The notes under the pieces were generated by a model. That model made no database searches. It worked only from the letters and a program-made list of their open reading frames with translations, and was not told the origin of the DNA. Both the position numbers and the translations under genes were made by a program. DNA of 64,000 bases from Pseudomonas veronii (GTDB lineage: Bacteria; Pseudomonadota; Gammaproteobacteria; Pseudomonadales; Pseudomonadaceae): NCBI RefSeq assembly GCF_001439695.1, contig NZ_JYLL01000017.1:1-64000 (forward strand). Direction: 5' to 3'. Position 1 is the first letter of the stretch. The number at the start of each line of letters is the position of its first letter. Below are positions 1 to 7,438 of the stretch, piece after piece.

Positions 1-1
1 C

Positions 2-118
2 GACATCAGCCACTTTTTGATGCATCGCTACAACTGGATTAGGCCTCATCAATTCAACGATGGGTTGGCTCCAGCGCGGGCCGAGGAAAAACTTAACGTC
101 GTGTCCGGGATTAGTTGA
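2..118 (+). pseudogene. IS3-family transposase (orfB), C-terminal 38 codons
   Basis: The window opens inside an open frame that ends in TGA at 116-118. Its residues contain the C-terminal signature of IS3-family DDE transposases, RYNWIRPHQFNDG followed by PARAEEKLN and a terminal SGIS. In that family the C-terminal RPH region lies just after the catalytic glutamate and close to the right end of the element. Only the tail is visible, so it cannot be said whether the insertion sequence upstream is intact. The DNA after the stop (119-350) has no gene, and I could not define a terminal inverted repeat without the other end. Confidence 0.8.
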
Positions 119-350
119 CCACTACACCACGACTTTATTTCGCTCCGCTGATCGGAGCCATAAAAGAGATCCGATCTGAGATGCATAAAACCTACAACAC
201 AGAGTCAAAGAAAAATTAAGTGTTTCTTCGACTAACTCTTAGGTAGGTGGTAGATTTTTTACTTCTCCGCTACAGGCTATGCGCATGCTGAGGCGGGCCT
301 CTCTACTTCAGCCATTAGTAGGTAAACTGCGTACGGCAGAGGAGAACAGG

Positions 351-740
351 ATGATCAGTGGTGAACGTCTTAGCGAGCAGCAGGCTACCACCGGGTTGAA
401 GGTGGCTTTGCGCATCATCGGCGCCTGGGAAGCCACGCCCAGTCAGGCGTGCCGGATTCTCAGAATTTCACCCGCGACCTACCGTCGCGCATGGCGTGGC
501 ATTGCTGCAGGTCAGCGGCTCGATAAAGATCAGCAGCAACGCATCGGGATGGTGCTGGGTATCCACGCTTCGCTGCGGATGGTCTTCTCCAACCAGGCAA
601 ACGTGAAAGGTTTCCCTCGCTTCAAGAACGACAATCCGTTTTTTGCCGGCCGATTGCCACTGGAAGTCATGGCTCAAGGTGACATGATTGCGCTCTTCGA
701 GACCTACAAGCGGATCGAGCACCTGGTGCTAGCCAGCTGA
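351..740 (+). CDS. MbcA/ParS/Xre-type antitoxin (DUF2384 family), orphan
   Basis: A protein of 129 residues. The N-terminal part (about 25-60) holds a helix-turn-helix-like stretch with PSQACRILRISPATYRRAW. The C-terminal part (about 65-129) fits the MbcA/ParS/Xre toxin-binding domain: a GMVLGIHASLRMVF helix, then the FPRFKNDNPFFAGRLPLEVM segment, then a final amphipathic helix. In the known family these proteins neutralise RES-domain NAD-degrading toxins and autorepress their operon. I chose ATG 351 because GGAG lies 6 bases upstream; the frame is open 24 codons further upstream without a good ribosome site. No RES toxin follows, and the downstream frame is only a short unrelated remnant, so the antitoxin looks orphaned amid mobile-element debris. 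Confidence 0.8.
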   Translation: MISGERLSEQQATTGLKVALRIIGAWEATPSQACRILRISPATYRRAWRGIAAGQRLDKDQQQRIGMVLGIHASLRMVFSNQANVKGFPRFKNDNPFFAGRLPLEVMAQGDMIALFETYKRIEHLVLAS

Positions 741-887
741 GAAGGCGACCCTTATCACAGAGACATTGAGGACATCATCATCATGCTTGACGGACGTCCA
801 GCGCTACTGGCGGAAGTCAGTGAAGCCAGCGAAGAACTCAGGCATTACATCGCTGCGGGCATGCGGAGCAGCATACTCGTGCGTTAG
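741..887 (+). pseudogene. Gene remnant, 48 codons after the antitoxin stop
   Basis: The antitoxin frame reopens immediately after its stop codon and runs 48 codons to TAG at 885-887. The peptide includes HRDIEDIIIMLDGRPALLAE, which reminds me of the C-terminal part of nucleotidyltransferase-fold (AbiEii-like) proteins, where a conserved LEDI...DGR segment precedes a helical tail. There is no start region of its own with a catalytic core, so this is most likely the 3' scar of a lost gene fused by deletion to the antitoxin gene. The family assignment is from memory and weak. Confidence 0.4.
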
Positions 888-916
888 TTTATCTCTACTG
901 CGTGTTCGCTGGCCGC

Positions 917-1600
917 TTACGAGTGAAAGACCGTAGCATTGACACGTTCCTGACGATCAGCACGAGTGAAATTCACGACATTTGTCTTCATTGCAGCAGA
1001 TAGATCGAACGGGCAGTGCAAGTCCTTGAGCTTATGTTTTTTGAGACTGCTCAGCGCCAGTAGCATTAGCTCCTCCACCTCACCGGCGCTCGCTGTGTAA
1101 GCTGTGGCACGGTATGCACGAGTAATATCGAGCTGGTTCACGCACTGCCGCCCCGAGTTGCGACATTCCACATAGGCCAGCTTCAACAGCTGTACCACCA
1201 GTCGCTTGATACCAAAAGTACAGCGGTACAGCTCAACGGCCGATTAACCAATATCAGCCTTTACGTAGGCATAGCTCGCTCTGAGACATTCAGCGATATC
1301 GTTCAGCCAATTCGCGCTGCCAGGCTCGTCCGGCAACATGCTTCGGGGATCAGCGAGCAGACGTTGCTTGTCCTCGCTGTTTCGGCCAAGTAGCTTATGA
1401 GCCAAGCTGTAGTTGCATACAAAAACCATCGGCACGCCAATGGCTGCCATGGTCAATAAAATGTCAGTAATCTTTGCAGCACCTGAGCCAGAGTTGGTGT
1501 GTTGCATCTCTTCTAATATCGCCAGGGAAAACTCGTTGAACGACCTGAGCCTGATTCCAGCAGGGTCACGTGAGGTGCCGCCCGAGATCAAGCGGCACAT
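917..1600 (-). pseudogene. TnsC/TniB-like transposon AAA ATPase, truncated and interrupted
   Basis: Two open segments in the same reading frame, 1600-1244 and 1243-917, are separated by a single TAA at 1244-1246. The first part contains IGVPMVFVCNYSLAHKLLGR and a downstream QRLLADP segment, as in the sensor region of TnsC/TniB ATPases of Tn7- and Tn5053-type transposons. The second part contains GIKRLVVQLLKLAYVEC, the helical lid region of the same family, and a C-terminal HCPFD motif. The Walker A part is missing at the 5' end, so the gene is both N-terminally truncated and nonsense-mutated. It lies beside the direct repeats at 1675-1811, which fits a dead transposon remnant. Confidence 0.65.
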
Positions 1601-1674
1601 GCGACGGTTTTAATTCACACGCGATAGTTGTAATTCTCAAAAACCACCCTTCATGACTGCACTCTAGTTGTTCG

Positions 1675-1811
1675 TGTCAAACTATGTTGTGAGCAGCCGA
1701 GCCCTGTATTTGAAGCGCAGCCCATCTGTGTCAATCTATGTTGCTGTTGTCTTTACCCCGAATCATCCTACAGACCCCGATTTGCGCGAGGGGTTGTGTC
1801 AAATTATGTTG
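1675..1811 (+). repeat. Three direct repeats resembling transposase-binding sites of a Tn7/Tn5053-like end
   Basis: The 15-base motif TGTCAAAYTATGTTG occurs at 1675-1689, 1729-1743 (one internal change, TGTCAATCTATGTTG) and 1797-1811. The starts are spaced 54 and 68 bases apart and all lie in one orientation. Multiple spaced direct repeats that begin with TGTCA are characteristic of the ends of elements mobilised by TnsB/TniA-type DDE transposases. No gene is visible in 1601-1946. The orientation alone does not say on which side the element lay. Confidence 0.55.
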
Positions 1812-1847
1812 TTGGTACCCACCGTCTGGTTTCAGACAATCACTGCC

Positions 1848-1880
1848 AAAAGCCCCTGATCTCAGGGGCTTTTCTTTTTT
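1848..1880 (+). terminator. Rho-independent terminator
   Basis: AAAAGCCCCTGA and TCAGGGGCTTTT form a perfect stem with a tiny loop, followed by CTTTTTT. The hairpin is symmetric enough to work on either strand. It lies 67 bases beyond the stop codon of the minus-strand MarR gene, so it could terminate that transcript or one entering from the left. Confidence 0.7.
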
Positions 1881-1946
1881 ATGTGTCTCCACCACATACC
1901 CTATTTTGGATTGTGATCTGGCTAAATATTCGTCTGTAGAGGTGCC

Positions 1947-2444
1947 TCAGCAGCATTTGCGGGGCAGAGCCTCGTCAGCACTGAAGTCTTTGAGACCGCA
2001 CCGTTGTTCGGTGGCGTTAGCGAAGCGACGTAGCATTTGGATTGCACCCTCACGGGCTTCTTTCGATAAGTCAGATGCGAGATTGCGAGCCTCTGCGACT
2101 AAATCCGATCGAATACTTTCATAAAGCGTCACGCCTTCGGGCGTCACGGTGATCGCCAGCGCGCGGCCGTCAGTGGCATCTGGAACACGGCAAACCAGCC
2201 CCTGTTTTGCAAGCGAATCGACTAACCGGCTCGCGTTGCTCTTGTCGAGAAAAAGCTCACTGGCCAACGATTGAACGCGAACCGGCCCAGCCTTTATCAC
2301 ATGCTCAAGCGCATAGCATTGAGTGACGGACAGGCCTTCGCAGCAGCTGCGATCTCTGTCACGAAACTGGTAGACCCTAACCAAGTGACTCAGGGCTTCG
2401 TAAAGCTGTTCGGCATCCTGGTCGATCTGATCAATGTTTGGCAT
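1947..2444 (-). CDS. MarR-family transcriptional regulator
   Basis: A protein of 165 residues beginning MPNIDQIDQDAEQLYEAL at ATG 2444. It has the MarR winged-helix core: a helix at 55-75, the recognition region VQSLASELFLDKSNASRLVD (about 58-77), and a wing around VPDATDGRALAITVTPEG. It carries a CC pair followed by GLSVTQC at about 34-42; cysteines in this place suggest redox or metalloid sensing, which is inference. The open frame extends 123 codons further upstream, but that part overlaps the divergent permease gene. Divergent orientation, with a perfect palindrome in the shared intergenic region, suggests it represses the permease-acetyltransferase pair and itself. Confidence 0.88.
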   Translation of the reverse strand: MPNIDQIDQDAEQLYEALSHLVRVYQFRDRDRSCCEGLSVTQCYALEHVIKAGPVRVQSLASELFLDKSNASRLVDSLAKQGLVCRVPDATDGRALAITVTPEGVTLYESIRSDLVAEARNLASDLSKEAREGAIQMLRRFANATEQRCGLKDFSADEALPRKCC

Positions 2445-2547
2445 AGCACTCGGCTCGCAATTCCGGGAAAACGCTAATACCACCTTAGCAGGCGCAGCGA
2501 CACATTTTTCTGGGCATAAGCGCCTGCGAAATTGTTCAATTATATTA

Positions 2548-2562
2548 GTTGCGGGTCGCAAC
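2548..2562. promoter_or_regulatory. Candidate MarR operator in the divergent promoter region
   Basis: GTTGCGGGTCGCAAC is a perfect 6-3-6 inverted repeat inside the 196-base gap between the MarR gene and the permease gene. An AT-rich TATATT lies just upstream and could be a -10 element. A single palindrome between a MarR gene and its divergent neighbour is the usual operator layout; binding is inferred. Confidence 0.45.
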
Positions 2563-2640
2563 GTATTTTGCGATTGTGAAGTGCAGGCACAACTTGCAGG
2601 CCTTTCAGAGGTGGTTCCGGTAACGCGGGGAGGTACATGG

Positions 2641-3846
2641 ATGTTAGTAGAAGCGCTTAGGACGAAAACACGCTCTCGGTTACGGAACCTGGGGAGCCGT
2701 GTCTCCATTCCTCTCCCTGTCGCGATGTTGCTGGGTGCGATTCTGATCCCTCTTCTTGCCGGCACCAACAGCAGTGACGTGTTCCAATCGCTGAGCAAAG
2801 GATTCGCAAACAACCTTGGCTATTTCGCCATCGTCATCCTGAGCGCGTTTTTCATTGCCGGCTGGATCTCGACGCAAGGAAGTGCGTCCTTCGGAAAATT
2901 CGGCATCTCTCTGTCACCCTTGCTGGGTGCTGGCATGGTTTGTCCCGATACAGCCTATGCGTCTCTTGCTCCCATTGCAGGGCAACACCGCAAGTTCATT
3001 GCAATCGGATGCTACTCGGGATTCAAGCTGTTAATGCCCGCGGGCCCGCTGATCATTGGGATTGGGTTAGGGGCCAACACGCATGACCCAAAGTTTCTGT
3101 ATCTAGGGTTGCTGCTGACAGTCGTCACCTGGGTTGTCGGGACGGTCTGGACGTACTGGACGACCCGCACAGATTGTTCATCACCCAACGATTCGACTGA
3201 TCCCACCGTGCCTCACGACTCGGTTATCAAGGTGATCCTGCCTCTGGCTGTATTTTTCCTGCTCCTGATCACCGGCTACGCCATTCCAAAGAACCAGCAC
3301 TCCATCATCGAGTTCTTCACTACTCCCGCCGGTGCGCTGATCGCCACATCGTTGTTGATTGCGCTTAGCTGCAAACCTGGTGAGGTTCAAGATCTGCTGT
3401 CCAAAGCGATGCGTAGAACCAGCCCGTTATTGTTCACCATCGGTTGTGCGTCTGCTTTGGGCCAAGCCCTCGGTTTGGTGCTTCCCAAGGAACTGATTCA
3501 GCACGCATTCAGCGCGTCGGGCAGCACCACGCATATTTTGGTTGGGGTGTTCCTGCTGGCTGCGGTATTCAAAACACTGAATGGCTCTTCCCTTGCGACC
3601 TTTGCCGCCATCCCTCCTGTTCTCTCTCCAATCCTTGCGTCTGGCGCGGTGGACTTGATGAGCGTCACATTCGCCGTCTGTCTGGGATCGTTCGTCGCCA
3701 TTCTCCCTAACGACAGCTATTACTGGCTGGTCAAATCGGACGCCTTTCCCGAATACAGCACCGGCAGGTATATGCGTTTGATGACCGCCGGTTCAGTTCT
3801 ACAAGCATTGATCGGTCTGGCGGTTCTTCTGCTGATATCGCCTTAA
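2641..3846 (+). CDS. GntP/DsdX-like inner-membrane permease
   Basis: A protein of 401 residues, almost entirely hydrophobic, with about ten to twelve membrane segments. It contains CPDTAYASLAPIAGQHR and GFKLLMPAGPLIIGIGLG, which resemble the GntP gluconate/serine permease group, and a late segment GSSLATFAAIPPVLSP typical of ion-transporter repeats. I chose ATG 2641 because GGGGAGG lies 7 bases upstream; the frame is open further upstream but runs into the promoter. It is divergent from the MarR gene and 73 bases from the acetyltransferase, so it probably forms an operon with it. The substrate is unknown; import of an organic acid or export of a modified antimetabolite are both possible. Confidence 0.7.
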   Translation: MLVEALRTKTRSRLRNLGSRVSIPLPVAMLLGAILIPLLAGTNSSDVFQSLSKGFANNLGYFAIVILSAFFIAGWISTQGSASFGKFGISLSPLLGAGMVCPDTAYASLAPIAGQHRKFIAIGCYSGFKLLMPAGPLIIGIGLGANTHDPKFLYLGLLLTVVTWVVGTVWTYWTTRTDCSSPNDSTDPTVPHDSVIKVILPLAVFFLLLITGYAIPKNQHSIIEFFTTPAGALIATSLLIALSCKPGEVQDLLSKAMRRTSPLLFTIGCASALGQALGLVLPKELIQHAFSASGSTTHILVGVFLLAAVFKTLNGSSLATFAAIPPVLSPILASGAVDLMSVTFAVCLGSFVAILPNDSYYWLVKSDAFPEYSTGRYMRLMTAGSVLQALIGLAVLLLISP

Positions 3847-3919
3847 CTTCGAACGCCTACAAAACCAACGGCGATCTCGAGCCACCGAATCGTCGTGCCT
3901 GAACTCAAAGAGAAAGAGA

Positions 3920-4483
3920 ATGGAGTACTTGGTCGCCATGAATTACAACGTGAGGGTCGCTACACCCGCTGATGCCTCTGCCATTCAGGCTATCTATGCG
4001 CCGATGGTTTTGAACACAGCCATCTCGTTTGAGCTGACGCCACCAACTGTCGATGAAATGGCAGAGCGGATCGCCGCAACACTGCCGATGTATCCCTATC
4101 TGGTAGCCGAGATGAATGGCGATGTCGTTGGATACGCTTATGCAAGCCAGCATCGCGCTAGAGAAGCCTATCGCTGGTCGGTAGATGTCACCGTCTATGT
4201 CGACCCTGCCGTACACCGAAAAGGGGTTGGTCGTGCGCTTTATCAGCGGCTTCTACCGCTCCTCGAGAAACAGGGGTTTCATACGGCCTACGCCGGCATT
4301 GCCTTACCCAACGCGGGGAGCATCGGTATCCATGAAGCGCTCGGTTTTACCCATATCGGCACGTACCCTGAGGTTGGGTACAAGCACGGTCAATGGCATA
4401 GCGTTGGTTATTGGCGCAAACCACTTTGTGCAGTGACACCACCAATAGAAATCATCCCGTTCAGTGATGTAAAGGAAGAGTAG
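3920..4483 (+). CDS. arsN1: ArsN1/phosphinothricin-type GNAT N-acetyltransferase
   Basis: A GNAT protein of 187 residues (181 if ATG 3938 is used). It shows the subfamily signatures in order: VRVATPADASAIQAIYAPMV at the N terminus, GYAYASQHRAREAYRWSVDV, the acetyl-CoA loop RKGVGRALY, YAGIALPNAGSIGIHEALGF, and the closing VGYKHGQWHSVGYW. This pattern is that of Pat/Bar and of the ArsN1 enzymes, which acetylate the amino group of phosphinothricin or arsinothricin, both toxic glutamate analogues. GGAG precedes ATG 3938 at 12 bases, and a purine-rich stretch precedes ATG 3920, so the start is open. The gene follows a permease and a MarR gene, which fits a resistance cassette. No arsenic genes are visible nearby. 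Confidence 0.82.
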   Translation: MEYLVAMNYNVRVATPADASAIQAIYAPMVLNTAISFELTPPTVDEMAERIAATLPMYPYLVAEMNGDVVGYAYASQHRAREAYRWSVDVTVYVDPAVHRKGVGRALYQRLLPLLEKQGFHTAYAGIALPNAGSIGIHEALGFTHIGTYPEVGYKHGQWHSVGYWRKPLCAVTPPIEIIPFSDVKEE

Positions 4484-4753
4484 AGCAGCAAGAGAGGGCT
4501 GCCAGATGCTACTGCGCCAGCTTCGACATTGGTGTCTGCAGCCTCCAGGAGCTGATCGAGAATGCTGAAGCCTTCATGGTCGCGGATCATCAGGTGATTC
4601 ACCAGGTCATTCGCATCTGACAAGCTGAAGACGGGCGTATTGGTTCCCAGCAAACAACCAAGTAGATTGCGAGTGTTTTAATTCTCTAGATCCACCGCCG
4701 GGTCTCCAGGCTCGACCCGGAACGGAAGCCCCCTACGAAAGGACGCGACATTC
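4484..4753. other. Intergenic stretch without a convincing gene
   Basis: Between the acetyltransferase and the next gene only a minus-strand frame of about 80 codons is open (4653-4408), and it overlaps the end of the acetyltransferase gene. Its peptide resembles no family I know. An A/T-rich boundary near 4675 marks the change from accessory-looking to core-looking sequence. The Shine-Dalgarno AAAGGA at about 4737-4742 belongs to the next gene. Confidence 0.5.
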
Positions 4754-5119
4754 ATGGACACTCCCTTCTGCCCAATCCACGCACGTTTGAACAATCGTCG
4801 CTTTACGGTCGCGAACAATGCCCACGGGCTATCCGGTGCCGGCACGGTGTTTCATTACCTTGTCGAAGGGGAGGCCATCTCCGGCTCTTACCAAGGCGGT
4901 CGAATCCGCGTGGGCACGCAGGTCGGGCGTGTGACAGGCGCCGATACCATCGAGTTGCTGTATCAATGCCTGACGCTTGAGGGCGAGCTGCTGGCCGGCT
5001 GGTCGCGTGGCACGGTGGGTGTGGATCAGGCCGGGCGTACCACCTTGAGCTTCGTTTGGGGATGGTTGTCGGGCGCGACGGGCGGTGGGGAGTCGAGTTA
5101 CGTGGAGATCAGCGCCTAG
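4754..5119 (+). CDS. Small conserved protein of the family often labelled N-acetylglutamate synthase
   Basis: A soluble protein of 121 residues with no membrane segment. The alternation of FHYLVEGEAISGSYQGGRIRVG, TIELLYQCL and GRTTLSFVWGWLSG suggests a small beta-barrel. It recalls short proteins that databases often annotate, probably wrongly, as N-acetylglutamate synthase: a repeated pattern of FHY...G..I.G.Y.GG.I..G...G and a closing W.W..G....G.S. It has none of the GNAT or amino-acid kinase motifs that real ArgA would need. ATG 4754 follows AAAGGA with about 10 bases of spacing. Its stop is 22 bases from the end of the convergent pbpC gene. The function is unknown. Confidence 0.65.
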   Translation: MDTPFCPIHARLNNRRFTVANNAHGLSGAGTVFHYLVEGEAISGSYQGGRIRVGTQVGRVTGADTIELLYQCLTLEGELLAGWSRGTVGVDQAGRTTLSFVWGWLSGATGGGESSYVEISA

Positions 5120-5140
5120 CGGTCAGGCGCGTTCGCCCGC

Positions 5141-7438
5141 TCACGGCACAAACTCCACCCGCAGCGCCCGGCTCGCACTGCGGCCCTGATCGTCACTGAC
5201 CCGCAATCGGTACTCCCCCGACTTGCCCGGTCGCCAATTCAGCGTGGATTGCGGCGGGCCTTGGCCGATCAGGGTCTGGTCGGCAAACCAGTACAACGTC
5301 GTCGCGTCGCTGGCCGCGTTGGCATTCAGCGCAATGCTTTCCTGCGGTTGGGACAGGCGCAATTGATAGCTCACCTGGGTCAGCGGCGAACGGATCTGCG
5401 GGGCTTCGCTCTGGTCGCCGATGCGGTTGGGCTGGCAGTTTTTCATCACCGTGGGCGGCGTGCGTCGCGCCAGGCCGGCGGCGCGGTACAGGCGTTGTAC
5501 GTCGCTGGGCCAGAACTCGAAGACTTCTTCGCGGGTGTACTGCGGGTCGAACGGCGGGCAGGCGGCTTTGCCGGTGCGGGTGTCGATCAGCACCGGGCGG
5601 TGCAGGTTGGACACGCGGATCGGCGAGACGCCGGGGATGTACCAGGTTTTGCGGGTCTGTGGGCACCAGCGGTTGGGCAATTCGCCGGAGGCCGCGCAGA
5701 CGTCGATACGGATCAGCCCGGGCGGCGGCTTGTCGGGTTTGATCTGCACGTTGGGCAAGGCCAGGGGCAGGGCGTCGGCGATGCGGAAGAACAGCGGCGC
5801 GGCGGTTTTGGCGCCGATGAACGCCGGGTTCGGTCGCCCATCGAAGTTACCGACCCACACCACCAGCACGTAGGGGCCGACCAGCCCGGCACTCCATGCA
5901 TCGTGGAAGCCCCAGGAGGTGCCGGTTTTCCAGGCGGTGCGCCAGTGCCGGCCGGGCAGGCCATCCGGGCGCGGGTTGCGGCGCAGCATGTCGCGCACCA
6001 TGAAGGCGGCTTGAGGCGTCAGCAGCGCTGGGCCGCTGGCCTGGGGCTGTTCCTGTAAATAGCGCAACGGCCGCAGGTGCCCGTCGCCGGCCAGCATCAG
6101 GTACAGCCGCGCCAGCTCTTCGGGCGTCATCTCGCCGCCGCCGAGGGCCAGGGCCAGGCCGTAATGGCTTTCACCGCGCAGGCCCTTGATGCCGGCGCGT
6201 TGCAACAAGCCGTATAACGAAGGCGATTTCACCTGGCTGGCGAGCCACACGGCGGGGATATTGCGGCTACGGATCAACGCATCGCGCGCCGTCAGTGGCC
6301 CGACAAAACTGCCGTCGAAATTCTCCGGTTGGAAGTAGCCGAAGTTACTGGGTAAATCCTTGAGGATGCTCATGGGGTGGATCACCCCCTGGTCCAGCGC
6401 CAATCCGTAGAGGAACGGTTTGAGCGTCGACCCCGGCGAACGCCGCGCCAGCACGCCATTGACCTGGCCATGGATGCCTGTGGATAAGTAATCCGCCGAG
6501 CCCACCAGTGCCTTGACGCTCTGGTCGCGGCTGTCGATCAGGATCGCCGTGGCGTTTTCCACCCCCGTGCCGCGCCGCTCGGCGATAAAGCCGCTAATCA
6601 AGCGTTCGAGCAATTGTTGCAAGGGCAGGTTGAGGGTGCTGTTCAGCTCGTTGCCGGGCTGGGACGCGAGCAACTGTTCGCTCAAGTGCGGCGCCAGAAA
6701 CGCGATCTGCTGGCGGTTGCGCGCTTCCAGGGGCACGTCCAGCAGGCTGTCGTTGCGCGGGTCCTGTGGATAAGTTGCGCGCCAGTCGTTCATCAAGCGC
6801 TGCCGCGCGTTTTGCAACGAGGGCCCGAAGCGCGCGCGTCGCCCCGGCTGCTGGGGGATCACCGCCAGTGCCAGCGCTTCAGACAACGACAACTGCGCCG
6901 CCGCCTTGCCGAAGTAAATGCGACTCGCCGCCTCGGCGCCTTCGATATTGCCGCCCATGGGTGCCAGGTTCAGGTAGGCCTCAAGGATGTCGTGCTTGCT
7001 GTAACGCGCTTCCAGCCACAAGGCCAAGGCCATCTGTTGCAGCTTGCCCGGCACCTGGCGGGTGTTCAGATCCCACAAGCGCCGCGCCAGTTGCATGCTC
7101 AACGTCGAGCCGCCCTGGCGCTGGCCGCCGCTGTAAGTGGCCATGGCCGCACGCAGCAACGCCGGGGGATTGATCCCCGGGTGCCAGTAGAAATTACGGT
7201 CTTCCTTGAGCAGCAAGGCCTCGATCAATGACGGAGAAAACCGCTCCAGCGGTAGCCATAAGCGGTATTGCCCATCATCCGCCAAGGTCATGCGCAACAG
7301 CGAGCCGTCATCGGCCAGCACCACCCTTGAGGATGTCACCGCCTGTTCCAGCGGAGCATGTGGCCACAGCCGCAGCCCCGCCAGCAGTACCGCCGCTGCC
7401 AGCAGCGGCGTCAGGCGCCTAAGGCTTGGTAATTTCAA
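5141..7438 (-). CDS. pbpC: Penicillin-binding protein 1C
   Basis: A bifunctional peptidoglycan synthase of 765 residues. An N-terminal signal anchor (about 9-26) precedes the GT51 glycosyltransferase domain, with catalytic Glu79 in KEDRNFY and QGGSTLSMQLA at 108-118. The transpeptidase domain has STLK (Ser337-Lys340), SRN (391-393) and KTGTS (504-508), and a C-terminal PBP1C-specific beta domain ends the protein. The start is a TTG at 7436-7438, inside the last codons of the upstream alpha-2-macroglobulin gene (20-base overlap), so the two are translationally linked. The pair matches E. coli yfhM-pbpC, where the macroglobulin is thought to guard the periplasm and PBP1C to repair the wall after damage. 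Confidence 0.95.
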   Translation of the reverse strand: MKLPSLRRLTPLLAAAVLLAGLRLWPHAPLEQAVTSSRVVLADDGSLLRMTLADDGQYRLWLPLERFSPSLIEALLLKEDRNFYWHPGINPPALLRAAMATYSGGQRQGGSTLSMQLARRLWDLNTRQVPGKLQQMALALWLEARYSKHDILEAYLNLAPMGGNIEGAEAASRIYFGKAAAQLSLSEALALAVIPQQPGRRARFGPSLQNARQRLMNDWRATYPQDPRNDSLLDVPLEARNRQQIAFLAPHLSEQLLASQPGNELNSTLNLPLQQLLERLISGFIAERRGTGVENATAILIDSRDQSVKALVGSADYLSTGIHGQVNGVLARRSPGSTLKPFLYGLALDQGVIHPMSILKDLPSNFGYFQPENFDGSFVGPLTARDALIRSRNIPAVWLASQVKSPSLYGLLQRAGIKGLRGESHYGLALALGGGEMTPEELARLYLMLAGDGHLRPLRYLQEQPQASGPALLTPQAAFMVRDMLRRNPRPDGLPGRHWRTAWKTGTSWGFHDAWSAGLVGPYVLVVWVGNFDGRPNPAFIGAKTAAPLFFRIADALPLALPNVQIKPDKPPPGLIRIDVCAASGELPNRWCPQTRKTWYIPGVSPIRVSNLHRPVLIDTRTGKAACPPFDPQYTREEVFEFWPSDVQRLYRAAGLARRTPPTVMKNCQPNRIGDQSEAPQIRSPLTQVSYQLRLSQPQESIALNANAASDATTLYWFADQTLIGQGPPQSTLNWRPGKSGEYRLRVSDDQGRSASRALRVEFVP

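Noticed and set aside
1790..1880. Considered whether a tRNA or its 3' end (an attachment site) lies before the terminator.
   Set aside because: No acceptor stem, T-loop or CCA end could be found; only the terminator hairpin is clear.
4408..4653. Minus-strand frame of 81 codons downstream of the acetyltransferase gene.
   Set aside because: It overlaps that gene, has no ribosome site and resembles no family I know.
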